The translations under genes and the position numbers were made by a program. Shown in pieces: positions 32,851 through 40,942 of a DNA stretch of 64,000 nucleotides. Each line of letters begins with the position of its first letter. The stretch's first letter is position 1. The stretch comes from Sciscionella sediminilitoris (GTDB lineage Bacteria; Actinomycetota; Actinomycetes; Mycobacteriales; Pseudonocardiaceae). The notes beneath the pieces were generated by a model. It was not told the origin of the DNA and searched no databases. It saw only the letters and a program-made list of their open reading frames with translations. Location of the stretch: positions 248,001 through 312,000 of the forward strand of contig NZ_JALM01000009.1 of assembly GCF_000737195.2 (NCBI RefSeq), in the 5' to 3' direction.

Positions 32851-34035
32851 TCAGTCCCAGGCGACGGGCAGCTCATGGACTCCGTGCATGAGCGCCTGAT
32901 CGCGCACCGGGACCTGATCCGGGGCAACGGCGAGCCGCAGTTTCGGGAAGCGGGTGGCCAGCGCGGGAAACGCGGTCCGCAGGGTGACCCTGGCCAACTG
33001 CTGGCCGAGGCACTGGTGCAGCCCGTGCCCGAAGCTCAGCTGCCCGCTGCCTTCCCGCCGCAGGTTCAGGGTGTCCGGATCGGGGTACCGCGCGGGATCG
33101 CGGTTGGCGGCCTGTGTGGACAGCACCACCGTCTCACCGGCCTTGATCAGCTGCCCGCCGAGTTCCACATCCTCGAGTGCCGCGCGCGCCCCGGTCGGCA
33201 GGATGCTCAGATAGCGCAGCAGTTCCTCGACGGCCCGGTCGGCGATCTCTGGTTCGGTGCGCAGCAGGGCGAACTGCTCGGGGTGGCACAGCAGTGCGAA
33301 GGTGCCGAGCCCCAGCATGTTCGCCGTGGTGTCCAGCCCCGCGCCGAGCAGTACGATGCCGATGTTCACCAGTTCGGTATCGCTGAGCTCGCTCCCGGCG
33401 AGGCCGCTGAGCATGTCCTCGCCCGGATCGGCGCGTTTGGCCAGGATCAGCTCGCGCAGCGATTCCTCGAGCGCGTTCCAGGCCTCGCTCATCGCTTCCT
33501 GGTCCATCCCGGAGACCAGGGTCTGCGCGTGCCGTTGGAAGCGCACCCGCTCCGTGGCCGGGATGTCGAGCAGTTCGCAGATCAGCAGCGCGGGCACCGG
33601 ATTCGCGAACAGTTCGACCAGATCGGCCGGGGATCCCTTGCGCTCCAGCGCATCGAGCTGTTCGGCGGCGATCTCCTCGATCCGTGCGGTGAGCGCGCGC
33701 ATCCGGCGCACGGTGAACTGCCCGGTGAGCAGCGGGCGGTAGCGGGTGTGTTCGGGCGGGTCCATATCGGTGAACACGCCCGGGGGCGGTGGCGGCGGCC
33801 GCAACCCGGCGGTCTCCGGGAACGGAGAGGTCATCAGCTCGGGCCGGATGCTGAACCGGTTGTCCGCCAGGATCGCGCGAACCATCGCGTGACTGGTGGC
33901 CAGCCAGCCGCGGGTGCCGTCCGGGTGCACGAACGGGCACAGCGGCCGTTCGGCGCGCAGTCCGGCCAGTTCCCCGGGCGGGTCGAAAGGACGGCCGGGT
34001 GGGTGGGTCATCGGAAGGGTGTGCAGCTCATTCAT
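32851..34035 (-). CDS. Cytochrome P450
   Basis: 394 residues from ATG 34035. All P450 hallmarks are present: I-helix LLGAGLDTTANML (about 236-248), ExxR in EELLRYLS (about 275), the PERF-region equivalent (LNLRREGSGQ) and the haem loop FGHGLHQCLGQQLA (about 339-352) with its Cys ligand. It is a soluble bacterial class I enzyme needing a ferredoxin partner, and none is seen nearby. Three upstream in-frame starts (to 34086) fall inside a repeat array and are less likely. The substrate is unknown. It lies about 4.5 kb past the cluster edge, and a tailoring role is possible but unproven. Confidence 0.94.
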   Translation of the reverse strand: MNELHTLPMTHPPGRPFDPPGELAGLRAERPLCPFVHPDGTRGWLATSHAMVRAILADNRFSIRPELMTSPFPETAGLRPPPPPPGVFTDMDPPEHTRYRPLLTGQFTVRRMRALTARIEEIAAEQLDALERKGSPADLVELFANPVPALLICELLDIPATERVRFQRHAQTLVSGMDQEAMSEAWNALEESLRELILAKRADPGEDMLSGLAGSELSDTELVNIGIVLLGAGLDTTANMLGLGTFALLCHPEQFALLRTEPEIADRAVEELLRYLSILPTGARAALEDVELGGQLIKAGETVVLSTQAANRDPARYPDPDTLNLRREGSGQLSFGHGLHQCLGQQLARVTLRTAFPALATRFPKLRLAVAPDQVPVRDQALMHGVHELPVAWD

Positions 34036-34094
34036 GGCACCAAGATGGCACATTGATGGCGCCATTTCAAGATGTGATGGCACCATGATGGCGC
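34034..34094. promoter_or_regulatory. Helically phased ATGGC repeat array at the P450 promoter
   Basis: ATGGC(G/A)C occurs at 34034, 34045, 34056, 34077 and 34088, spaced 11, 11, 21 and 11 bp, on one DNA face. Two copies are extended palindromes: GATGGCGCCAT (34055-34065) and GATGGCACCAT (34076-34086). The first repeat covers the P450 start codon. This looks like an operator for a cooperatively binding regulator. Confidence 0.65.
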
Positions 34095-34115
34095 GGACGG
34101 GGAACTGTCGGTGGG

Positions 34116-34691
34116 ATGCGCCAGCATGCGGGCGTGGGTGACTACTTCGAGACGATCGTGGACGTGGAGGCCTCCGCGGAGCAGGCTCCCGAGCTCGCCG
34201 AGCGGCTGCTCGACTGGTTCCTGGCAGAGGGGATCGTGGTTCGCGGTGCGGCGGACGGGCACTTCGGTGAGAGCTATCCGATCGGGCCGAACTCCGGCCG
34301 CGCCGCTCCCGAGGAACCGTGGGCGCACGGCGGCCTCGAGCTGACCACTGGGCGGTCGGTGTTCCATTCCCATGACGAAGGCCCGCTCGAGGTCAGCTGT
34401 CCGCGCTGCGCCGAGACCGTCACCTTGTGGCCGAAGGCCGGGGAATCGAGCGCGGAATGGGATTCGATCGAGAAGGTCATCAGCGCCTGGTACGAGCAGG
34501 GCACCGGTACCTGGCCGTGCCGCGGCTGCGCGCGGCCGCTCGGGCTGAACGAATGGCGCTGGAGACCGGCGTGGGGCTTCGGCTACCTGGGCTTCGCGTT
34601 CTGGAACGTGCCGCCGCTGCGGGAGGAGTTCGTCGCCGAGGTGTCCCGGCGGCTCGGGCACCGGGTGGTGTGCCCGTCCGGAAAGCTCTAG
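34116..34691 (+). CDS. Hypothetical zinc-ribbon protein
   Basis: 191 residues from ATG 34116; a GTG at 34134 is an alternative that would start closer to the folded part (GDYFETIVDVEA). Two CxxC pairs, SCPRCAE (about 92-98) and WPCRGCARP (about 131-139), can form one zinc ribbon. There is no signal peptide and no DNA-binding domain that I recognise. I cannot assign a family or function. It is divergent from the P450 gene across the ATGGC repeat array and converges on the AraC gene (4-bp overlap). Confidence 0.75.
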   Translation: MRQHAGVGDYFETIVDVEASAEQAPELAERLLDWFLAEGIVVRGAADGHFGESYPIGPNSGRAAPEEPWAHGGLELTTGRSVFHSHDEGPLEVSCPRCAETVTLWPKAGESSAEWDSIEKVISAWYEQGTGTWPCRGCARPLGLNEWRWRPAWGFGYLGFAFWNVPPLREEFVAEVSRRLGHRVVCPSGKL

Positions 34692-35542
34692 CCGGGCACG
34701 AAGGACTGCCAGGTGCGCCTGCGGTACGCGGTCGGGGAGAGGCCGTACGCGGTGCCGAACCGGCGGGTGAAATAGGACTGGCTGGCGAACCCGCAGCGGT
34801 GCGCGATCTGGGTGACCGGTTCATCGGTGGAGCCGAGCAGCTGCGCGGCCCGTTCCAGGCGCAGGCCGGTGACGAACTCGGTCGGCGTGGTGCCGTAGTG
34901 GGCGCGCATGGTGCGGGACAGATGCGCCGGGCTGACCGCGGCGAGCCGGGCCATGAGCGGGACCCCGCCGCGCAGCTGCGGTTCGGCGTGCATCTGTTCG
35001 AGCACCCGCACCAGCCAGGCCGGTGGCCGGGTGCCCGGCCGCGCGCCGGATCCGGGTTGCTGCTGCAGCAGTTCCACCAGATCGGTCCAGAACCGCATCA
35101 TGTCGAGCATCGTGGGGTTCGCGTGGAACCGTTCGAGCGCGCGCCCGAACACCTCGCGGGCGCGCCGCACCGCGGTTCCGGACAGCCGCCACAGTGGTGC
35201 CGCGGTGGCGTCCTCCCAGGTGCCGATGCGGGCGATGTCCACGAAACCGTGCCAGGCCGCTGCCGGGAAGGCGATGTTCACGAACCGCATTCCCTGCGGG
35301 GCGAGGCCCTGCATGGCGTGTACATCGCGCGGCCGCACGAAGGTCACATCCCCGGCGCGCAGTGGTTGCGCACCGGATTCGAGGTGATGCAGGCCGTTTC
35401 CCTCGACGATGCCCATGAACTCGAAGAAATCCGCGTGCCCGTGCGTTTCGGACACCCCCGCCGCGACCGGCTGGGTGACCAGATCGGCGTGGTAGGGCTC
35501 GCCGACGGCGTGTTCGGCGAATCGCAGCAGCTTCGCTGTCAT
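34688..35542 (-). CDS. AraC-family regulator with cupin sensor domain
   Basis: About 284 residues. The N-terminal cupin (THGHADFFEFMGIVEGNGLHHLESG and AGDVTFVRPRDVHAM) is a ligand-binding fold. The C-terminal 100 residues hold the two HTHs of AraC proteins (LAAVSPAHLSRTMRAHYG, then ITQIAHRCGFASQSYFTRRF and GLSPTAYRR). I chose ATG 35542; a GTG at 35557 would add five residues. It is divergent from the PhyH dioxygenase gene and probably controls it and the following ABC importer. Confidence 0.92.
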   Translation of the reverse strand: MTAKLLRFAEHAVGEPYHADLVTQPVAAGVSETHGHADFFEFMGIVEGNGLHHLESGAQPLRAGDVTFVRPRDVHAMQGLAPQGMRFVNIAFPAAAWHGFVDIARIGTWEDATAAPLWRLSGTAVRRAREVFGRALERFHANPTMLDMMRFWTDLVELLQQQPGSGARPGTRPPAWLVRVLEQMHAEPQLRGGVPLMARLAAVSPAHLSRTMRAHYGTTPTEFVTGLRLERAAQLLGSTDEPVTQIAHRCGFASQSYFTRRFGTAYGLSPTAYRRRTWQSFVPG

Positions 35543-35638
35543 GTCAACAGAATGCACGGGCGCGCAACCCTGCTGCTATCCCGGGCCGGTGCGCCGCGCC
35601 GATGATGGTCGGAAACCACCGGCTCGAGGAGGCAGGAC

Positions 35639-36424
35639 ATGACGGGATCGACCGCGGCGCAACACAGCGTGCTCGAGGATTTCGACCGGGACGGGTACGT
35701 CATCTTCCGGGATGTGCTCGATGCCGAACTGATCAAGGAAGTGCACGGGCACGTGGAGTGGTTGCAGCGCAAGCATCCCGAACTGCGGCCCGAACAGCTC
35801 GGCCACGAACTGCTCGCCGATGATCCGTTCTGGGTGCGCCTGGTCTCGGACGACCGGTTGCTGGACATCGCGGAACTGTTCGTCGGCGGGGACATCGCGC
35901 TGTTCGCCTCGCACTACATCCTCAAGCCCGCGTACTCCGGGCAGGCGGTGCTCTGGCACCAGGACGGCGCGTTCTGGCCGCTGGAACCGATGCGGGTGGT
36001 CACCCTGTGGCTCGCCGCCGATCACTCCACCCCGGAAAACGGGTGTGTGCGGGTGATTCCGGGCAGCCACAAGCAGGACTTCAGCGAGATGCGCGATTCC
36101 ACCGAGGTGGACAACGTGTTCGGCAAGGAGATCGCGGTGGATGTGGACGAGTCCGAGGCGGTGGACATGGTGCTGCGCCCCGGGGATGTCGAGGTGCACC
36201 ACCCGAACATCGTGCACGGCAGCGGGCCGAACACCTCGCCGAACCGTCGCTGTGGGCTGACCATCCGCTATATCCCCACTTCCACACTGATCACCGAGGA
36301 GCAGCCGTATCCGAGCGCGTTCTGGCTGCGCGGGGATCGGGGCACGGTCAACGAATACCAGCCGCAGCCGCGGTACACCGAAGGGAAGCATTTTCCGTTC
36401 CGTGACGCGCCTGCATGGTCCTGA
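35639..36424 (+). CDS. Phytanoyl-CoA dioxygenase (PhyH) family Fe(II)/2-oxoglutarate oxygenase
   Basis: 261 residues. The facial triad is visible: WHQDGAFW (about 102-109) gives His and Asp, and VHHPNIVHGSGPN (about 184-196) gives the distal His. The Arg in RRCGLTIRY binds 2-oxoglutarate. IPGSHK is also typical. The enzyme hydroxylates a small molecule that cannot be named from sequence. It is divergent from an AraC regulator and followed 59 bp later by a sugar ABC importer, which suggests a catabolic set for a plant- or sugar-derived compound. Confidence 0.92.
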   Translation: MTGSTAAQHSVLEDFDRDGYVIFRDVLDAELIKEVHGHVEWLQRKHPELRPEQLGHELLADDPFWVRLVSDDRLLDIAELFVGGDIALFASHYILKPAYSGQAVLWHQDGAFWPLEPMRVVTLWLAADHSTPENGCVRVIPGSHKQDFSEMRDSTEVDNVFGKEIAVDVDESEAVDMVLRPGDVEVHHPNIVHGSGPNTSPNRRCGLTIRYIPTSTLITEEQPYPSAFWLRGDRGTVNEYQPQPRYTEGKHFPFRDAPAWS

Positions 36425-36483
36425 GAAACACAGTCCGATCCTGACGGTAACGGCCGTATTCCAGCAACGGAGGTGGAATTCGG

Positions 36484-37725
36484 ATGGACCGGTTCCTGCG
36501 CGGGCTCTGCTGCGTGTTCGTGGTCGTCCTGCTCGCCGGTTGCGCGAGCGGTGCCGAGCGGGAAGCGCTGCGGGTGTGGCTGCTCACCGCGAACAGCGAG
36601 TCGATCGGCCGTGGCTATGCGGCCCTGCTCACGGATTTCCAGCGGCGGTTTCCCGGGGTGCGGGTGGAGCTCGATCAGCTGCCGTATCAGGAGTACCAGG
36701 ACAAACTGGTGCTCGCGATGCAGGGCGGTACCGGTCCGGATGTGCTGGAGCTGGACCAGATCAACACCCCGCAGTTCGCCGCGGCGGGGCTGATCGAACC
36801 GGTCGGCGAATTCCTGACGCGCAGCCCGGAACTGGCCAGGAACAACTACTTTCCCGGCGCCTGGGACTCGAATCGCTGGCACGGCCGGGTATGGGGGCTC
36901 CCGTTCAACGCCGATGTCTGGGAGCGGCTGTTCTACAACACCGCGCTGTTCCGCGCGGCCGGTCTCGATCCGGGGAAACCACCGCGAACCTGGCCGCAGT
37001 GGCTGGACGCGGCCCGCCGGATCGCCGCGCTGCCGGGGAAATCCGGGATCGGGCTGATCGGCTGCCGGGACGAGGCCACCTCGGTGCTCACCGATTCGCT
37101 GCTGTACTCCGCGGGCGGGGCCGTGCTGCACGGTGACCGCGTGACCTTCGACAGCGAACCGTCCCGGCGCGCCTACCGGATGTTCGCCCGGCTCGCCGAG
37201 TACGCACCGGCCGGGCTCGCCGGGGCCTGCGATACCGATTCGCTCGCGCAGTTCACCGCGGGACAGACCGGGATGGTGCTCGCCGGGGGCTGGCAGGAGG
37301 CCACGATCGGGAAAACGGCGCGGTTTCCCTGGCGGGTGGCACGCCCGCCCGCACCCGAGGGCGGCCGGTTCATCGGAGCGCTCGGCGGTTACAACCTGGC
37401 GATCAACGCGGCGAGTACCCAGCGGCGCAACGCCTTCGCATTCGCCGAGCTGGCCACCACCTCGGTGCGTCACCAGATCGCCTGCAACGACTCGGTTCCC
37501 GCGCTCCGCGAGGCGGGTGAGCGTTACGTGCGCGCGAGCCGCAGTGCCCCGGACGACATGCTCTCCTTACTGGCACAGGGAAAGCCACGTGCGGTGACCC
37601 CGGTGTACAGCAAGGTGTCCCGCGCGCAGCAGGACGCGGTGCAGTCCATTCTGGACGGTGAACCGGCCGGTTCCGCCGTGGCCACCGCCGCCGGGCAGAT
37701 GCGCGAAGCCATCGGGCGGCAGTGA
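36484..37725 (+). CDS. ABC transporter substrate-binding lipoprotein (carbohydrate family 1)
   Basis: 413 residues. A lipoprotein signal with lipobox LLAGC (Cys about 20) anchors it outside the membrane. The mature part shows the extracellular solute-binding family 1 pattern (LPYQEYQDKLVLAMQGGTGPDVLELD, WGLPFNADVWERLFYN, and W..W for the sugar site). Codon 362 is TTA (37567-37569), unusual at this GC content. It begins an operon with two permeases and no ATPase, as in many actinomycete sugar importers served by a shared MsiK-type ATPase. Confidence 0.94.
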   Translation: MDRFLRGLCCVFVVVLLAGCASGAEREALRVWLLTANSESIGRGYAALLTDFQRRFPGVRVELDQLPYQEYQDKLVLAMQGGTGPDVLELDQINTPQFAAAGLIEPVGEFLTRSPELARNNYFPGAWDSNRWHGRVWGLPFNADVWERLFYNTALFRAAGLDPGKPPRTWPQWLDAARRIAALPGKSGIGLIGCRDEATSVLTDSLLYSAGGAVLHGDRVTFDSEPSRRAYRMFARLAEYAPAGLAGACDTDSLAQFTAGQTGMVLAGGWQEATIGKTARFPWRVARPPAPEGGRFIGALGGYNLAINAASTQRRNAFAFAELATTSVRHQIACNDSVPALREAGERYVRASRSAPDDMLSLLAQGKPRAVTPVYSKVSRAQQDAVQSILDGEPAGSAVATAAGQMREAIGRQ

Positions 37726-37727
37726 GG

Positions 37728-38609
37728 ATGCGCACCCGTAGGGAAAGCCTCATCCGGTTCGCCTGCCTCGCCCCGCTGCTGATCCTGCTCGCCGTGCTCA
37801 TCGGTTACCCGGTGCTCGACGTGCTGTGGCTGAGCACCACGAAAAGCAGCCTGATCCATCCCGAGCCGGATTTCATCGGCCTCGGCAACTTCACCGACGC
37901 GTTCACCGACTCCGCGCTGCTGACCGTGCTGCGCAATACCCTGGTGTGGACGGTTCTGGTGGTGCTGCTGCAGTTCCTGCTCGGCCTCGGCTCGGCGATC
38001 CTGCTCAGCAAGCGCATCCGCGGGGCCGCCGTGCTGCGCGTGCTGCTGGTGATTCCCTGGGTGATGCCCGGAATCACCGCGGGCCTGGTGTGGAAGATGC
38101 TCGAGGACCCGTATCTCGGCCCGGTCAACCAGGTGCTCGGGGCGCTCGGGCTGATCAGTGGCGAACCCGCCTGGCTCGGCGATCAGGGCACCGCGCTGTT
38201 CGGGGTGATCCTCGCCGCGGTGTGGAAGGGATTCCCCATGTCCGCGCTGATGTATCTGGCCGCCTATCGCACCGTTTCCGAGGAACTGCGCGATGCCGCG
38301 CGGGTGGACGGTGCGCGGCCGTGGCGGGTGTTCTGGCACGTCACCCTGCCCGCGATGGCGCCGACCATCCGCACGACGGTGCTGCTCACCACGATCTGGA
38401 CGTTCAACAGTTTCGACCTGATCTACGTGATGACCAAGGGCGGGCCCGGGGTGTCCAGTCAGGTGCTCTCCGGATACATCTACCGGACCGCGTTCCTGGA
38501 CGTGGACCACGGGGCCGCCGCCGCGTACGGCGTGATCGCGGTGCTCGTGCTCGGCGTGTTCTCCGCGCTGTACCTGCGCCAGGTGCGCGCCGAAGGAGGG
38601 TTGCGATGA
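37728..38609 (+). CDS. Sugar ABC transporter permease (MalF-like)
   Basis: About 293 residues with six membrane helices and the EAA loop of MalF-type permeases (YRTVSEELRDAARVDGARPWRVFWHVTLP, about 183-211). ATG 37728 was chosen; an overlapping GTG at 37722 would add two residues. It follows the binding-protein gene directly and overlaps the next permease by 4 bases. Confidence 0.94.
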   Translation: MRTRRESLIRFACLAPLLILLAVLIGYPVLDVLWLSTTKSSLIHPEPDFIGLGNFTDAFTDSALLTVLRNTLVWTVLVVLLQFLLGLGSAILLSKRIRGAAVLRVLLVIPWVMPGITAGLVWKMLEDPYLGPVNQVLGALGLISGEPAWLGDQGTALFGVILAAVWKGFPMSALMYLAAYRTVSEELRDAARVDGARPWRVFWHVTLPAMAPTIRTTVLLTTIWTFNSFDLIYVMTKGGPGVSSQVLSGYIYRTAFLDVDHGAAAAYGVIAVLVLGVFSALYLRQVRAEGGLR

Positions 38610-39430
38610 GCGGGGCCGCCCGGAACACCGGGTTCTCCATCGCCGGGCTCGCGCTGGCCGTGTTCCTGATCGGTCCGTTCGCCTGGATGGTGCTCACCGC
38701 GGTGAAAACACCCGACGAGGTGTTCCGCGATCCGCCCACCTGGTGGCCGCACACGCCCTCGGCACGCAACTTCGCCGCGGTACTCGACGGGGATTTCGCC
38801 TCCTCCCTGCTGAACAGCGCGCTGGTTTGTGCCGGAACCGCCCTCGTGTGCACCCTGCTCGCGCTGCTGGCCGGATATCCGCTCAGCAGGACGCGATTGC
38901 GCGGCAGGCCCCAGGTGCTCGGCGCCGCGCTCGTCTCCCAACTGGTGCCCCAGGCCGTGCTGCTGCTGCCGATCTACGGGCTCGCCCGCGACCTCGGGCT
39001 GCTGAACACCAGGCACGGCTTGGTGCTCGCGATGCTGGCGGTCAACCTGCCGGTCGCGGTGTGGCTGCTGCGCGGGTTCCTCGCCGGGGCGCCGATCGAG
39101 GTGGAAGAGGCCGCCCAGCTCGACGGGCTGACCCAGGCGCGCGCCTACTGGCGGGTGACCGTGCCGCTCGCCCGTAACGGCGTGCTCTCCGTCGCGGTGT
39201 ACGTGTTCTTCATGTCCTGGCAGGACTTCATCTTCTCGATGATCTTCCTGACCGGCCCCGAACAGCAGACCGCTCCGCTGTGGCTGCTCGGTTTCATCGG
39301 CCAGCATTCGGTGGACTGGGGACTGCTGATGGCCGCATCGACGGTCATGATGGTCCCGGTGATCCTGTTGTTCTCGGTGGTGCAGCGGTCGTTCGCCGGT
39401 AACCTCACCGGCGGCGCCACCAAGGGCTGA
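38606..39430 (+). CDS. Sugar ABC transporter permease (MalG-like)
   Basis: 274 residues with six membrane helices and the MalG-type EAA loop (EVEEAAQLDGLTQARAYWRVTVPLAR, about 157-182). It should pair with the preceding permease. The operon ends here without an ATP-binding subunit. Confidence 0.94.
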   Translation: MSGAARNTGFSIAGLALAVFLIGPFAWMVLTAVKTPDEVFRDPPTWWPHTPSARNFAAVLDGDFASSLLNSALVCAGTALVCTLLALLAGYPLSRTRLRGRPQVLGAALVSQLVPQAVLLLPIYGLARDLGLLNTRHGLVLAMLAVNLPVAVWLLRGFLAGAPIEVEEAAQLDGLTQARAYWRVTVPLARNGVLSVAVYVFFMSWQDFIFSMIFLTGPEQQTAPLWLLGFIGQHSVDWGLLMAASTVMMVPVILLFSVVQRSFAGNLTGGATKG

Positions 39431-39448
39431 TGGCCGAGAGCGGCGCAC

Positions 39449-39679
39449 TCACTCCGCTGCCTTGGCCCGGTCGTGCGCCCATCCCGCCAGTACCACGCCC
39501 ACCAGGGTGACCACGAGCAACGCGGCCAGCCGGCCACCCCAGCCGCCGGGAACCCAGTCGACCGCGCCCCACAACTGGCGCGCGGAGTGATCGAACAGGC
39601 TGCGGATCGCCGCCTGGGCGAACACGATCGTCACCACCATCCCCAGAATCTGCAGCGTGGTGTAACCGGTCTTGGACAT
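39449..39679 (-). CDS. Small two-helix membrane protein
   Basis: 76 residues with two hydrophobic segments (about 8-27 and 48-66), separated by a Trp/Gly-rich loop (WGAVDWVPGGWGG) and ending in a charged tail (AHDRAKAAE). The family is not recognised. It converges on the sugar importer and is divergent from the TetR gene at 39785. The start ATG is preceded by a plausible GGGGAG. Confidence 0.7.
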   Translation of the reverse strand: MSKTGYTTLQILGMVVTIVFAQAAIRSLFDHSARQLWGAVDWVPGGWGGRLAALLVVTLVGVVLAGWAHDRAKAAE

Positions 39680-39742
39680 TCGGAGCTCCCCGTGTTTCGT
39701 GTCCCGGTGGGCTACCGGGTACGAGCCGAACCCTAGCTGTTA

Positions 39743-39758
39743 TGGTTCGATCGTATCA
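39743..39758. promoter_or_regulatory. Imperfect palindrome upstream of TetR gene
   Basis: TGGTTCGATCGTATCA matches its own reverse complement at 12 of 16 positions around CGATCG. It lies 27 bp before the TetR start and is a plausible autoregulatory operator shared with the divergent small membrane protein gene. Confidence 0.45.
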
Positions 39759-39784
39759 AGAAAACTGAAAGGGGCACCAGTGGC

Positions 39785-40411
39785 ATGCCGAAGCGGGTCG
39801 ATCACGAGCAGCGCAGACGCCAGATCGCCGAGGCCGTCTGGCGGATAGCGGCCGATATCGGTCTCGAAGGCGTCACCATGCGCCGGGTCGCGACGGAGGC
39901 CGAGGTGTCCACCCGGTTGGTTCAGTACTACTTCGGCACTCGCAAGGACCTGCTGCTCGGCGCGCTGCACTGCCTCAACGACGACTCCCGGCAGCGGATC
40001 GAGCAGCGGATCGCCGAGGAGGTCGCCGAGCTGGCGGACGGCGCTGCGGATGGGGAGGCGGCCGAGGTCCGGGCCGTCCTGCGGCACGTGCTCGTCAGCA
40101 TGCTGCCCAGCGACGAGGCCACCCGCCGGGCCAGCCTGGTGCACATCGCCTACTTCGTGCATGCGCTCAGCGACCCCGAACTCGCCGAAGCGCTGCGTGC
40201 CCAGCAGGAGCCCACCCTGGAGGCGATCTTCACCGAACTCCTCGGGCATGCCGAGGCCAACGGGCGGCTTCGACAGGGGCTCGACCTCGCGCGTGAAGCC
40301 GACACGCTGCTCGCCCTTCCCGGGCTCGGTCCCGACATCCTGCTCGGCCTGCGCACCACGGAACAGATCGTCGAGCTCATCGACTACCACCTCGACCGGC
40401 TCTTCCGCTGA
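39785..40411 (+). CDS. TetR-family regulator (BetI-like)
   Basis: 208 residues. The N-terminal HTH (RRRQIAEAVWRIAADIGLEGVTMRRVATEAEVSTRLVQYYFGTRKDLL) and a C-terminal domain with LRTTEQIVELIDYHLDRLF near the end follow the BetI-like TetR layout. Its likely targets are its own promoter and the divergent small membrane protein. It lies 8 bp from the end of the convergent MarR gene. Confidence 0.92.
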   Translation: MPKRVDHEQRRRQIAEAVWRIAADIGLEGVTMRRVATEAEVSTRLVQYYFGTRKDLLLGALHCLNDDSRQRIEQRIAEEVAELADGAADGEAAEVRAVLRHVLVSMLPSDEATRRASLVHIAYFVHALSDPELAEALRAQQEPTLEAIFTELLGHAEANGRLRQGLDLAREADTLLALPGLGPDILLGLRTTEQIVELIDYHLDRLFR

Positions 40412-40419
40412 GGGAGTGC

Positions 40420-40878
40420 CTAGCTCGATTCGTTGTCGATCTGCTCGCGCAACCGGCGCAGGAAACCGAGCAGCTGGGTGCGTTCCGCCGCGGTGAACCC
40501 GGCATAGGAGCGCGCCTGCTGGGCGCGGCGGTGCGCGCTGATCTCCTCGAGCAGCCGCGCGCCGTGCCCGGTCAGGCGCACGAACACCTGGCGCTGGTCG
40601 GTGGCGCCGCGTTCGCGGACCACCACGCCCTTGGTGTCGAGCTGCTGCAGCATCCGGGTGGCGGTCGGCACGCTCACCTCGGCCCGTTCGGCGAGCACCC
40701 GCACGGGCAAATCGGTCTCCTCGGCGAGCGGTTCGAGCAGGGCGAGCTGGGCCAGGCTGAGCCCGCCGCCGTGCACCGCCTGCGCCGAGCGTGCCCGGCG
40801 CATCGCGGCGAACAGGGCGTCCGCCATCCGGGAGAGCTCCTCGATCTCGGCATCATCCGGTTTACCTTGCCGCGCCAT
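40420..40878 (-). CDS. MarR-family regulator
   Basis: 152 residues with the winged HTH of MarR proteins (LAQLALLEPLAEETDLPVRVLAERAEVSVPTATRMLQQLDTKGVVVRERGATDQRQVFVRLT, about 42-103). It is divergent from an amidohydrolase gene. The 64-bp gap contains a palindromic site, so it most likely represses itself and that enzyme. Confidence 0.93.
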   Translation of the reverse strand: MARQGKPDDAEIEELSRMADALFAAMRRARSAQAVHGGGLSLAQLALLEPLAEETDLPVRVLAERAEVSVPTATRMLQQLDTKGVVVRERGATDQRQVFVRLTGHGARLLEEISAHRRAQQARSYAGFTAAERTQLLGFLRRLREQIDNESS

Positions 40879-40885
40879 GGGAGTA

Positions 40886-40916
40886 CATTAGCACGGTAAC
40901 CATTAGCAAGCTAATG
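40886..40916. promoter_or_regulatory. MarR operator region
   Basis: CATTAGC-AA-GCTAATG (40901-40916) is a perfect 7-bp inverted repeat with a 2-bp centre. A further half site, CATTAGCA, lies at 40886-40893, 15 bp upstream. It sits between the divergent MarR and amidohydrolase starts. Confidence 0.7.
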
Positions 40917-40942
40917 ATTCGTCAGCGATGAATGGAGTGGTC

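Noticed and set aside
32851-34035. P450 as a definite tailoring enzyme of the biosynthetic cluster
   Set aside because: Transport, amino acid and regulator genes separate it from the cluster, and it has its own promoter array; a link is possible but not supported.
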